Assembly (NCBI RefSeq): GCF_002213425.1 | Contig: NZ_NJGV01000027.1 | Span: 1-64,000 of the forward strand | Reading direction: 5' to 3' | Source: Herbaspirillum aquaticum | Lineage (GTDB): Bacteria > Pseudomonadota > Gammaproteobacteria > Burkholderiales > Burkholderiaceae_D | DNA length: 64,000 bases | Shown: in pieces, positions 42,418 through 50,644 of the stretch | Layout of the letters: each line of letters starts with the position of its first letter | How positions within the stretch are numbered: the first letter of the stretch is position 1 | Made by a program: the position numbers and the translations under genes | The notes under the pieces: model-generated | Database searches by the model: none | What the model saw: the letters and a program-made list of their open reading frames with translations, nothing else | Told to the model about the DNA's origin: nothing

Positions 42418-44240
42418 GCAGCGGCTCCCTCAACATCGCCCTGGTGGGCAATCCCAACTGCGGCAAGACCGCCCTCTTCAACCAGCTGACCGGGGCGCGC
42501 CAGAAGGTCGCCAACTATGCCGGCGTGACGGTGGAACGCAAGTCCGGTGCCTTCACCGCCCCTTCCGGTCGCCACGTGCGGGTGGTCGACCTGCCCGGCG
42601 CCTACAGCCTGCAATCGGTGAGCCCCGATGAACGCGTGACGCAGGCGGTGCTGCAGGGACGCTATCCTGGCGAAGCCGTTCCGGACCTGATCGTCTGTGT
42701 GGCCGATGCCACCAATTTGCGCCTGCACCTGCGCTTCGTGCTGGAAGTGCGCCGCCTGGGCCGGCCCATGGTGCTGGCGCTGAACATGATGGATGCGGCC
42801 GCCCGGCGCGGCATCCGCATCGACGTGGCGGCGCTGTCGCAGCGCCTGGGCATGCCGGTCATCGAGACCATTGCCGTCAAGCGCGGGGGCACGCGCGCGC
42901 TGGTGGCGGCCATCGATACGCAGGCGCCGGTCCCCTCGGCGGCGGTCCAAGAGCCCGACGACCTCCACGCGGAAGTGCGCGCGCTGCTGGCCGACACCGT
43001 GGTGATGCCGGCCCCGACCGATCGCCGTGATGATGCGATCGACCGCATCGCCCTGCATCCGGTCTTCGGGGTGCTGTTGCTGGCGCTGACCATGTTCCTG
43101 GTGTTCCAGGCGGTGTATGCCATCGGCAAGCCGATGACCGATGCCATCGCCGATGGCTTCGGCACGCTCGGCGGCGTGGTCGGTGAGTGGCTGCCGGAGG
43201 GCCCTTTGCGCGGGCTGGTCACCGATGGCCTGCTGGCCGGGCTGGGCACGGTGCTGGGCTTCCTGCCGCAGATCCTGGTGCTGTTTTTCTTCATCCTGCT
43301 GCTGGAGGAATCCGGCTACCTGCCCCGCGCGGCCTTCGTGCTGGACAAGCTCATGGTCTCGGTGGGCCTGTCGGGCCGATCCTTCATCCCCCTGCTTTCC
43401 AGCTTCGCCTGTGCCATTCCCGGCATCATGGGCACGCGCAGCATCACCGATCCGCGTGACCGCCTGGCCACCATCCTGGTCGCCCCGCTGATGACCTGTT
43501 CGGCGCGCCTGCCGGTGTATGCCCTGCTCATTGGCGCTTTCATCCCGCATCGTCCGGTGCTGGGCATCTTCAACCTGCAAGGGCTGGCGCTGTTCTGTCT
43601 CTATGTGGCGGGCATTGCCGCCGCCATGCTGGTGGCCTGGGTGGCCAAGCGCATCGGCCGCTCGCGCCAGGAACGGGCGCTGTTGATGGAGCTGCCCTCC
43701 TATCGTCTGCCGCACTGGCGCGATATCGCGCTGGGCCTGTGGGAACGCGGTGCCATCTTCCTCAAGCGCTTGACCGGCGTGATGCTGGCGCTGACGGTGC
43801 TGATGTGGGCCATCTGCACCTTCCCCTCGGCACCGGAGGGCGCAACCCGCGCCGCCATCGACTATTCCATCGCCGGTTATATCGGCCACAGCCTGCAAAT
43901 GCTGTTCGCTCCGCTCGGCTTCAACTGGCAGATCAGCCTGTCGCTGATCCCCGCCTTCGCCGCGCGGGAGACCGCCGTGGCCACGCTGGCGACCGTCTAT
44001 GCGGTGGGCGGTGAAGAAGGCGCGGCGCTGCAAAGCGCGCTGGCTGCGCACATCTCGCTGGCCAGTGCGCTGTCGCTGATGGTGTGGTTCGCCTTTGCGC
44101 CGCAGTGCATGTCCACGCTGGCCATCATCCGCCGCGAGACGCAGTCCTGGCGCATGGTGGCGCTGTCCTTCGGCTACATGTTCGTGCTGGCGTATGCCGC
44201 TTCCTTCCTGACCTACAACATCGCAAGGTGGCTGGCATGA
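42414..44240 (+). CDS. feoB: FeoB ferrous iron permease
   Basis: 608 aa. The N-terminal G domain has G1 VGNPNCGKTALFNQLTG (about 10-26), the switch region VANYAGVTVERKSG, G3 DLPGAYSL and G4 LNMMD. The membrane part (about 215-600) carries two Gate regions, GFLPQILVLFFFILLLEESGYLPRAAFV and FACAIPGIMGTRSITDPRDRL. It is shorter than E. coli FeoB (773 aa), as is common in this lineage. It overlaps feoA and the next gene by 4 bp each. Confidence 0.93.
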   Translation: MSSGSLNIALVGNPNCGKTALFNQLTGARQKVANYAGVTVERKSGAFTAPSGRHVRVVDLPGAYSLQSVSPDERVTQAVLQGRYPGEAVPDLIVCVADATNLRLHLRFVLEVRRLGRPMVLALNMMDAAARRGIRIDVAALSQRLGMPVIETIAVKRGGTRALVAAIDTQAPVPSAAVQEPDDLHAEVRALLADTVVMPAPTDRRDDAIDRIALHPVFGVLLLALTMFLVFQAVYAIGKPMTDAIADGFGTLGGVVGEWLPEGPLRGLVTDGLLAGLGTVLGFLPQILVLFFFILLLEESGYLPRAAFVLDKLMVSVGLSGRSFIPLLSSFACAIPGIMGTRSITDPRDRLATILVAPLMTCSARLPVYALLIGAFIPHRPVLGIFNLQGLALFCLYVAGIAAAMLVAWVAKRIGRSRQERALLMELPSYRLPHWRDIALGLWERGAIFLKRLTGVMLALTVLMWAICTFPSAPEGATRAAIDYSIAGYIGHSLQMLFAPLGFNWQISLSLIPAFAARETAVATLATVYAVGGEEGAALQSALAAHISLASALSLMVWFAFAPQCMSTLAIIRRETQSWRMVALSFGYMFVLAYAASFLTYNIARWLA

Positions 44241-44524
44241 ATCACGCGCTGTGGTGGCAATACGCGGTCATTGCCGTGCTGGTGATGGCCAGTGCGCTCT
44301 ACATGCTGCGCAAGCTGGCGCCTTCGATGAGCTGGCGCTGGCAGGCGCGGCTGGCGAGCTGGTTGATTCGTCGTCGTGCGGGGATGTGGCAGGCCCTGGG
44401 CCGGCGCTGGTTGCCGCCCGCCAAAAGCGGTGGCTGTGGTGGCGGTGCGTGTGATGGCTGTGGCGATAGCGGTGATGCCCTGCCGCCGCTGGAACAGAAG
44501 ATCCAGTTCCATCGCCGCCGCTGA
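44237..44524 (+). CDS. Small Cys-rich membrane protein of the feo operon (DUF6587/FeoC-like role)
   Basis: 95 aa, ATG overlapping the feoB stop (ATGA). One N-terminal TM helix (WWQYAVIAVLVMASALYML), a basic linker, then a compact cysteine tail SGGCGGGACDGCGDSG (three Cys within nine residues) able to bind metal or an Fe-S cluster. Its place after feoAB suggests a FeoC-type function, which is inference. Confidence 0.75.
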   Translation: MNHALWWQYAVIAVLVMASALYMLRKLAPSMSWRWQARLASWLIRRRAGMWQALGRRWLPPAKSGGCGGGACDGCGDSGDALPPLEQKIQFHRRR

Positions 44525-44557
44525 ATCCCGGATCCGGCGCGGCGGCGAGGCTTGTGC

Positions 44558-45763
44558 TCAGTGCAGCTCTTCGGCTTCGAACCCGGCCGCGCGCAAGGCC
44601 TGCAGCACCTGGGCCAGGTGCGGGCGACCACGGGTTTGCAGCACCAGTTCGATATCCACGTTCTGCGCGGCCAGGAGCGTAAAGGCGCGCTGGTGGTGCA
44701 CTTCATCGATGTTGGCACCGGCTTCGGCGACGATGCCGGTGATGCGCGCCAGCGTGCCGGGCACGTCGCGTGAACTGACCTTGACGCGGGCCAGGCGTCC
44801 GGCACGTACCATGCCGCGTTCGATGATGGCGGTGAGCAACAGCGGATCGATGTTGCCGCCCGACAGCACCAGTCCCACGCGCTTGCCGCGGAAGCGGTCC
44901 GGATAGCGCACCAGCGCAGCCAGTCCCGCCGCACCAGCCCCTTCCACCAGCGTCTTTTCGATTTCCAGCAGCATCAGCACGGCCTGTTCGATATCGCCTT
45001 CATCGACCAGCAGCAGCTCGTCGGCTTCGCGCGCGATGATGGCGCGGGTCAGCGTGCCGGGCGTGCCCACGGCGATACCTTCGGCGATGGTGCTGGCGCC
45101 GACCGGGTGTTCGGTCCCCTTGACGGCATTGACCATGGTCGGGAAGCGGCGTGTCTGCACGCCCACGATCTCGATCTCCGGCTTGATGGCGCGTGCGGCC
45201 ACGGCCATGCCGGCCAGCAGGCCGCCGCCGCCGATGGAGACCACCAGGCAATCGAGGTCTGGCACGGCCTTCATCATCTCCAGCGCGACCGTCCCCTGGC
45301 CGGCGATGATGGCTTCGTCGTCATAGGGATGGACGAAGGTCAGGCCCTCTTTCTCGGCCAGTTCATAGGCATGGGTGCGGGCCGCTTCCAGGGTGTCGCC
45401 ATGCAGCACCACGTTGGCGCCGAAGCCGCGGGTGCGTTCGATCTTCACGCCGGGCGTGAAGCGCGGCATGACGATGGTGGCCGGCAAGCCCAGGCGTTGC
45501 GCGTGATAAGCCACACCCTGTGCATGGTTGCCGGCCGACATGGCCACCACGCCGCGCGCACCGCCTTCGCTGGCGGCGACGTCGACCATCTTGTTGCAGG
45601 CGCCGCGCTCCTTGAAGGAGGCGGTGAATTGCAGGTTTTCGAATTTCAGGAAGACCTGGGCGCCGACGATCTGGGACAGCGTGCGCGATTCCACACAGGG
45701 TGTCTCCAGGATCTGGCCTTGCAGCCGCTGGGCGGCGGCTTCGATGTCGTTGAGCGTTGTCAT
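44558..45763 (-). CDS. Threonine ammonia-lyase (PLP-dependent, with ACT domain)
   Basis: 401 aa from ATG 45763. The PLP lysine sits in NLQFTASFKERGACNKM; cofactor-binding glycines are in SIGGGGLLAGMA, and VMPRFTPGVKIERTRGFGANVVLHG is typical. The C-terminal ACT-like domain (about 330-400, KVSSRDVPGTLARITGIVAEAGANIDEVHHQRAF) implies allosteric control. It deaminates threonine (or serine) to 2-oxobutanoate. This is the short, one-ACT type near 400 aa, rather than the two-ACT biosynthetic IlvA of about 510 aa. Confidence 0.9.
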   Translation of the reverse strand: MTTLNDIEAAAQRLQGQILETPCVESRTLSQIVGAQVFLKFENLQFTASFKERGACNKMVDVAASEGGARGVVAMSAGNHAQGVAYHAQRLGLPATIVMPRFTPGVKIERTRGFGANVVLHGDTLEAARTHAYELAEKEGLTFVHPYDDEAIIAGQGTVALEMMKAVPDLDCLVVSIGGGGLLAGMAVAARAIKPEIEIVGVQTRRFPTMVNAVKGTEHPVGASTIAEGIAVGTPGTLTRAIIAREADELLLVDEGDIEQAVLMLLEIEKTLVEGAGAAGLAALVRYPDRFRGKRVGLVLSGGNIDPLLLTAIIERGMVRAGRLARVKVSSRDVPGTLARITGIVAEAGANIDEVHHQRAFTLLAAQNVDIELVLQTRGRPHLAQVLQALRAAGFEAEELH

Positions 45764-46123
45764 GCCGAGATTGTAGAGCCAATGGGGTGATTTGTAGCAG
45801 TTCGGGCATACCGCCGCCAAGGATGCGGCGAAAGCAAAGTCATGGGCCGTTCCGCTTGCAAATTCGAAAATCCATCGCGTAACTTTTTGCCTGCTCGGTG
45901 ATAACCAGTACCTGGGCAATTGCAGTCCAGACAACACAAAATTTCTTTGCAAGTGGCCATTGAAGTCCGCCGCAGTGCCGACTACAGTAAAGACTCGTCG
46001 CGCCGCCAGCTGCTTCCACCAGGAGACAACAGCCAGCCCGGATGCGGCACCCGGAAGTGGCGCGCGCCCTTCCTTCTCACGCAGATCCGAACAGTCTCAG
46101 CAGTTCTCACCCAGGAGATACCC
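45764..46123. other. Intergenic region
   Basis: 360 bp between divergent genes. It must hold the promoters of both; I see no clear palindrome. AGGAG at 46114-46118 is the ribosome site of the next gene. Confidence 0.5.
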
Positions 46124-46480
46124 ATGAGCATGGCCACCCGGCAACCGGATGTCCGATCGTCCCCGCCCCTGCCCTTCAGTCCCCTCGTTCCCCCGCGCGA
46201 ACGCGCGCGCTACCACCAGCGCACCACACCGCTGCTGTTGAAACTGGTGGAACTGGATCCGCGCGAAGTCGTGGACGGCATCATGACCCCCAACGGCTTC
46301 CTGGCCGCTGACGTGACGCCGGTGGGCCCGATGCGCGAGGCTTGCCCGCATTGTGAAGGCGTGGCGCTGCAGCTGGTGTTGCGGCATCACCATGTCAAGC
46401 GCAGCCATCTGTTCTGCCGCGTATGCACGCGCGTGTATGACGCGTTCAACGAGAGCGGGCATTCGGTGTTGACGGTGTGA
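46124..46480 (+). CDS. Uncharacterised protein with zinc-ribbon-like Cys pairs
   Basis: 118 aa from ATG 46124, AGGAG 5 nt upstream. The N-terminal part is Pro-rich and basic; the C-terminal part has two CxxC pairs (EACPHCEG and LFCRVCTRVYD) about 25 residues apart, with HHHVKR between, a zinc-ribbon arrangement. No named family recognised. It is followed by a terminator. Confidence 0.6.
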   Translation: MSMATRQPDVRSSPPLPFSPLVPPRERARYHQRTTPLLLKLVELDPREVVDGIMTPNGFLAADVTPVGPMREACPHCEGVALQLVLRHHHVKRSHLFCRVCTRVYDAFNESGHSVLTV

Positions 46481-46502
46481 AGCCGTTCAATAGCGTGAAG
46501 CA

Positions 46503-46531
46503 AGCGTCGATGTTATCGGCGCTTTTTTTTT
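46503..46531 (+). terminator. Intrinsic terminator
   Basis: AGCGTCGAT / ATCGGCGCT stem (one G-T pair) with GTT loop and a run of eight T, 22 bp after the zinc-ribbon-like gene. Confidence 0.8.
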
Positions 46532-46796
46532 GCTTGCAGCAAGCTCCGGTCATCCCATTCCCTGCGTAGGGTTTGTTGATAATCGCCATTTTCGGTTGGA
46601 AGCAATTTCCATATGCCGAACGGGTCGGGCACGGGCCTGTGGGGTTTGTCCATGAGCGTAGTGTCGATTGCGATATGAGGATGCGATGTTCCCCTGCCAG
46701 CATCCATTTCGCCATCGAAGTTTCTGGAACATTCTTGACGACCTCAAGCGGTAACACAGTAGAATCAGCCCCCTCAACGCAACAAAAGAGATGCCA

Positions 46797-47369
46797 ATGG
46801 AATATGCGTACAAGCTGATGGCCTCCCCGGCCGGTTTGCTCAAGCTGGTGGCCAAGGGGGATCACCTGGCGGCCATCCTGTGGGAGGACGATGACGCCCT
46901 GCGCGTGCGCCTGGGTGAGATGGTGGAAGATGAAGACCGTCCGGTCCTGATCGAAACCGAACATCAGCTGCGCGAATATTTTGCCGGCGAACGCGACAGC
47001 TTCGACATCCCGCTGCATTTCGAAGGCACCGAGTTCCAGCGCCAGGTGTGGTCGGCCCTGCTCGACATCCCTTATGGCCAGACCCGCACCTATCTCGATA
47101 TCGCACGCCAGCTCGGCAACGAGAAGGCGGTGCGCGCCGTGGGGGCGGCCAATGGCCGCAATCCCATTTCCATCATCGCGCCCTGCCATCGCGTCATCGG
47201 CGCCGGTGGCGAACTCACCGGCTTTGCCGGCGGGCTGCACGTCAAGAAACTGCTGCTGGCCATCGAGGGCATTTCCACCGAGGGCCGCGATATCGGCCAG
47301 GTCATCGATCCCCGCCGCAAGGCGCAATCGCGGCGACGCGAAGATCCCAACCAGCTGTCGCTGCTGTAA
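46797..47369 (+). CDS. ogt: Methylated-DNA--protein-cysteine methyltransferase
   Basis: 190 aa. The active site is SIIAPCHRVIGAGG (PCHRV, acceptor Cys near residue 129), preceded by the helix-turn-helix LDIPYGQTRTYLDIARQLGNEKAVRAVGAANGRNPI. The enzyme removes alkyl groups from O6-alkylguanine by suicidal transfer to Cys. The start at 46797 lies 6 nt after AAAGAG; an ATG 6 bp earlier is also possible. No Ada-type N-domain is present. Confidence 0.92.
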   Translation: MEYAYKLMASPAGLLKLVAKGDHLAAILWEDDDALRVRLGEMVEDEDRPVLIETEHQLREYFAGERDSFDIPLHFEGTEFQRQVWSALLDIPYGQTRTYLDIARQLGNEKAVRAVGAANGRNPISIIAPCHRVIGAGGELTGFAGGLHVKKLLLAIEGISTEGRDIGQVIDPRRKAQSRRREDPNQLSLL

Positions 47370-47423
47370 GTCCGAAAACGCAACTAACTTCCCTGCAACA
47401 GCCAGCCTGGCCGTGCAGCGTGC

Positions 47424-48290
47424 TCAGCGCTGCATGCCCCACCTCTTCACGGTCACGCGTTCCAGCGTATTGAAGACCAGGTTCTCTACCAGCAGACCGA
47501 TGAGGATCACCATGGCCAGGCCGGCGAAGACCTTGTCGGTATAGAGTTCGTTGCGATTCTGGAAGATGTACCAGCCCAGTCCGCCTTTGCCGCTGGTGGC
47601 ACCGAAGACCAGTTCGGCGGCAATGAGCGTACGCCATGCAAACGCCCAGCCGATGCGCAATCCCGCCAGGATGGAGGGCAGGGCGGCCGGCACCAGTACC
47701 TGCAGCACGAAGCCCAGGCCGCGCAGGCCATAGTTGCGGCCGGCCATGCGCAGGGTCTCCGAGACCCCCAGGAAGCCCGCATAGGTATTGACCGCCAGCG
47801 CCCACAGCACCGAATGCACCAGCACGAAGATCAGGCTGCCTTGGCCCAGCCCGAACCACAGCAGGGCGATGGGCAGCAGCGCAATGGCCGGCAGCGGATT
47901 GAACATCGAGGTGAGGGTGCCCAGCAGGTCGCGCCCGAATTGCGTCGACACCGCCAGCGTGGTCAGCACGAAGGCCGCCACGATGCCCAGCAGATAGGCC
48001 TTCAGCAGCACCTGCAGCGACAGCCAGGTCTTGCCGAACAGCTCGCCCGTCTTGAGACCGTCGAGGAAGGCCTGCGCCGTCTGCAGGAAGGTCGGCAGCA
48101 GCAGGTCATTGTTCTGCCAGCGCGCGATGCCTTCCCACACCAGCGCCAGCAGCAGCAGGATGGCGCCCTTGCGCACCCAGCCCTGTTGCCAGATGCGCTG
48201 GGGCAGCGAGAACTGGCGCTGCAGCACCAGGCCGGGCAGGGGAGTCAGCGGCAGTTCGTATTCGTCGCGGATCGGGGGAGTCTGGGGCAT
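47424..48290 (-). CDS. ABC transporter permease (sulfonate/nitrate/taurine type)
   Basis: 288 aa with six TM helices and the permease EAA loop (AGRNYGLRGLGFVLQVLVPAALPSILAGLRIGWAFAWRTLIAAEL). Last gene of a three-gene operon (binding protein, ATPase, permease) on the minus strand, 15 bp after the ATPase stop. Confidence 0.88.
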   Translation of the reverse strand: MPQTPPIRDEYELPLTPLPGLVLQRQFSLPQRIWQQGWVRKGAILLLLALVWEGIARWQNNDLLLPTFLQTAQAFLDGLKTGELFGKTWLSLQVLLKAYLLGIVAAFVLTTLAVSTQFGRDLLGTLTSMFNPLPAIALLPIALLWFGLGQGSLIFVLVHSVLWALAVNTYAGFLGVSETLRMAGRNYGLRGLGFVLQVLVPAALPSILAGLRIGWAFAWRTLIAAELVFGATSGKGGLGWYIFQNRNELYTDKVFAGLAMVILIGLLVENLVFNTLERVTVKRWGMQR

Positions 48291-48305
48291 GGCGTATTTC
48301 GGTCT

Positions 48306-49178
48306 TTAGTAAGAAAAGCGGACATCGCTGAAATTGATGACCGGTGCCGCTGCGCTGGCCGCGCCGGTCTCGCCGCCTTCATCGAAGAGCAGACGATGGA
48401 TGCGCTGCGCGGTCTGCTGGAAGCCCACGCCACCCAGGCTGGACAGATCGTACTGGTGGCTGTTGATCTCGGCGCGTACGCGGCCCGGATGCGGCGAGAG
48501 CAGCAGGATGCGGTTGCCCACCACCAGTGCCTCTTCGATGGAGTGCGTCACGAAGAGCAGGGTGAAGCGCACCTCATCCCACAGCGCCAGCAATTCTTCC
48601 TGCATCTTGCGGCGGGTCAGCGCATCGAGGGCGGCGAAGGGCTCATCCATCAACAGCATCTTGGGTTGCATCGCCAGTGCGCGGGCAATCGCCACGCGCG
48701 CCTTCATGCCGCCCGAGAGTGTATGCGGATAGGCATCGGCAAAGCGCGCCAGGCCGACCTTCTCCAGGTAATGGCGGGCGCGCTCGGCGGCTTCGCGCTT
48801 GCCCAGCGTGCGCGAGGCCAGCAGCGGAAACATCACGTTCTGCAGCACCGTCTTCCACGGCGGCAGCTGGTCGAATTCCTGGAAGACCACGATGCGGTCC
48901 GGCCCCGGCTGATGCACCACCTGGCCATCGAGACGGATCTCGCCACCGGCCGGCGGCAGGAAGCCCGCGACCGATTTGAGCAGGCTGGACTTGCCGCAGC
49001 CCGAGGGCCCCAGCAGCACGAAGCGATCCGCCGGATGCACGTCGAAACTGACTTCATGCGTGGCCTGCACCACGGCCGTGGCGCTGCGGTATTGCAGGCT
49101 CACGCGGTCCACCTGCAGCAGCGGCTGCAGGCTGGCGGCGGCGCTCACGCTGGCGGTTTCAGCTGCCGGGTTGTGCAT
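48306..49178 (-). CDS. ABC transporter ATP-binding protein (sulfonate/nitrate/taurine type)
   Basis: 290 aa. Walker A LGPSGCGKSSLLKSV, signature [16 protein letters not shown], Walker B LLMDEPFAALDALTR and switch His VTHSIEEAL. An N-terminal region of about 20 residues precedes the domain, and about 30 residues after about 260 are extra. Its start overlaps the binding-protein gene by 20 bp. Confidence 0.9.
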   Translation of the reverse strand: MHNPAAETASVSAAASLQPLLQVDRVSLQYRSATAVVQATHEVSFDVHPADRFVLLGPSGCGKSSLLKSVAGFLPPAGGEIRLDGQVVHQPGPDRIVVFQEFDQLPPWKTVLQNVMFPLLASRTLGKREAAERARHYLEKVGLARFADAYPHTLSGGMKARVAIARALAMQPKMLLMDEPFAALDALTRRKMQEELLALWDEVRFTLLFVTHSIEEALVVGNRILLLSPHPGRVRAEINSHQYDLSSLGGVGFQQTAQRIHRLLFDEGGETGAASAAAPVINFSDVRFSY

Positions 49179-50184
49179 ACGCTTCCTCGAAGAAGTAATC
49201 CTTCCAGCTATTGGCGCGATTCTTCAGCACGCCCAGCGCATGCAGCTGCTCGGCATAGACGAAGGTGCGCTCGGGCGAGACGGTGAAGTTGATTTCCGGG
49301 TCTTCCACGATCCTGCGCACGAACTCCGGCGCGAGCTTGGACTTCTGCACGCGGATGAAGGTATCGGCTGCCTTGGCCTTGTTGTTGCGCACGAACTCGG
49401 CCGCTTCCACCAGCGCCTTGTAGAAGGCACGGGAGGTCTTGGGGTTTTCGTCGTGGAATTTCTGGGTGGTGTAGAGCACGTTGAAGGTCGCCGGTCCACC
49501 CATGATGTCGTAAGAGCTGATGACCTTGTGCACCTTCTTGTTTTCCAGCGCCTGGTACTGGAAGGGCGGGCTGGAGAAGTGCGCATTGATTTCCGAGCCG
49601 CCCGCGATCAGGGCCGCCGTGGCATCCGGATGGGAGAGGCTCACGCTGATGCTGTCGAAGCGCTTGAAATCTTCCTTGCCGAATACCCTGGCGGTCTCGA
49701 TCTGCAGCGTGCGCGACTGGAAGCCCACACCTGCCGCCGGGACGGCGATGCGATCCTTGTCGCTGAAATCCTTGATGGTCCTGACATTGGGATTGTTGCT
49801 CAGCAGGTAGTTGGGCATGGAGCCCAGCGAGGCAATCGCCTTGACGTTCTGGCGGCCGCGCGTGCGGTCCCACAGCACCAGGGCCGGCGGCGCACCGGCC
49901 GAGACCACGTCCAGGGCCCCGGCCAGCAGGGCTTCGTTCATGCCGGTGGCGCCCGACAGGCTGGTCCACTCGACCTTGATGTCCACGCCTTCCTGCTTGC
50001 CGTATTTTTCGATCAGCTTCTGGTCCTGCACCACGTCGAGGATCAGGTAGCCGATACCGAATTGCTGGGCGATGCGGATGCTGCCTTCGGCGCGCGCCAT
50101 CAACGGCGCACCCAGCAGCGACAGCGCCAGGGTGGTGGTGAACAGACGCCGCAGGCGCCCCTTGGAAGAGAGTCGTGTAGTCAT
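49159..50184 (-). CDS. Periplasmic binding protein (sulfonate/nitrate/taurine type)
   Basis: 341 aa with a Tat/Sec-like N-terminus (basic, then SLLGAPLMARA, cleavage near 32). Mature start GSIRIAQQFGIGYLILDVVQDQKLIEKYGKQEGVDIKVEW, followed by LSGATGMNEALLAGALDVVSAGAPPALVLW and SLSHPDATAALIAGGSEINAHFSSPP, matching SsuA/TauA-type proteins. First gene of the importer operon. The substrate is probably an organosulfonate but could be nitrate-like. Confidence 0.85.
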   Translation of the reverse strand: MTTRLSSKGRLRRLFTTTLALSLLGAPLMARAEGSIRIAQQFGIGYLILDVVQDQKLIEKYGKQEGVDIKVEWTSLSGATGMNEALLAGALDVVSAGAPPALVLWDRTRGRQNVKAIASLGSMPNYLLSNNPNVRTIKDFSDKDRIAVPAAGVGFQSRTLQIETARVFGKEDFKRFDSISVSLSHPDATAALIAGGSEINAHFSSPPFQYQALENKKVHKVISSYDIMGGPATFNVLYTTQKFHDENPKTSRAFYKALVEAAEFVRNNKAKAADTFIRVQKSKLAPEFVRRIVEDPEINFTVSPERTFVYAEQLHALGVLKNRANSWKDYFFEEAYAQPGS

Positions 50185-50333
50185 GGTGTCCTGTACTGTG
50201 GAGGCAGGCCGGCTTCGGTGGAGAATCCGGCAGTGGATGTGCGGTGTCGGCTTAGAACCGTCATGGTGGTAAAACGCGGTTCTTTATTCGTTCGGAGTAT
50301 ATAAAGGGCAGGGGAGAAAGAAAAACTCGATTA

Positions 50334-50351
50334 CCGCATATCGATATGCGG
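50334..50351. promoter_or_regulatory. Perfect 18-bp palindrome upstream of the importer operon
   Basis: CCGCATATCGATATGCGG, 150 bp upstream of the binding-protein ATG, in the spacer shared with kup. It has no T-run, so an operator is more likely than a terminator. Confidence 0.55.
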
Positions 50352-50644
50352 CCGGGGTATAGGCCGCAAGCCCTTGTCCGGCGCGGCTTGCGGGCGATAT
50401 GAAGGTTTTTGCGGCAGTGCAATTCCGGAACCGCGTCCGTGCGCGGCTGTCAAGTTCCGCAAGCCAGGCGAGAGGCGCGCGCGCAACGCCAGGAGGTCGT
50501 CAGCGGCATTTTGAGCGCACCACGGGTAGAGTGCGCTAAAGTACGCGTCCTGCCCGGACAGTGGCCAGCCCTCCCCGCCGAGGGTGGCGTCTGCCCCCAG
50601 AACCTGTCCGCCGGCACTCTATTTGAAGAAGCAAAGGGAGCAAG

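Noticed and set aside
42105-44051. 648-codon minus-strand frame opposite feoB
   Set aside because: Antisense of feoB; composition is repetitive and unlike any family.
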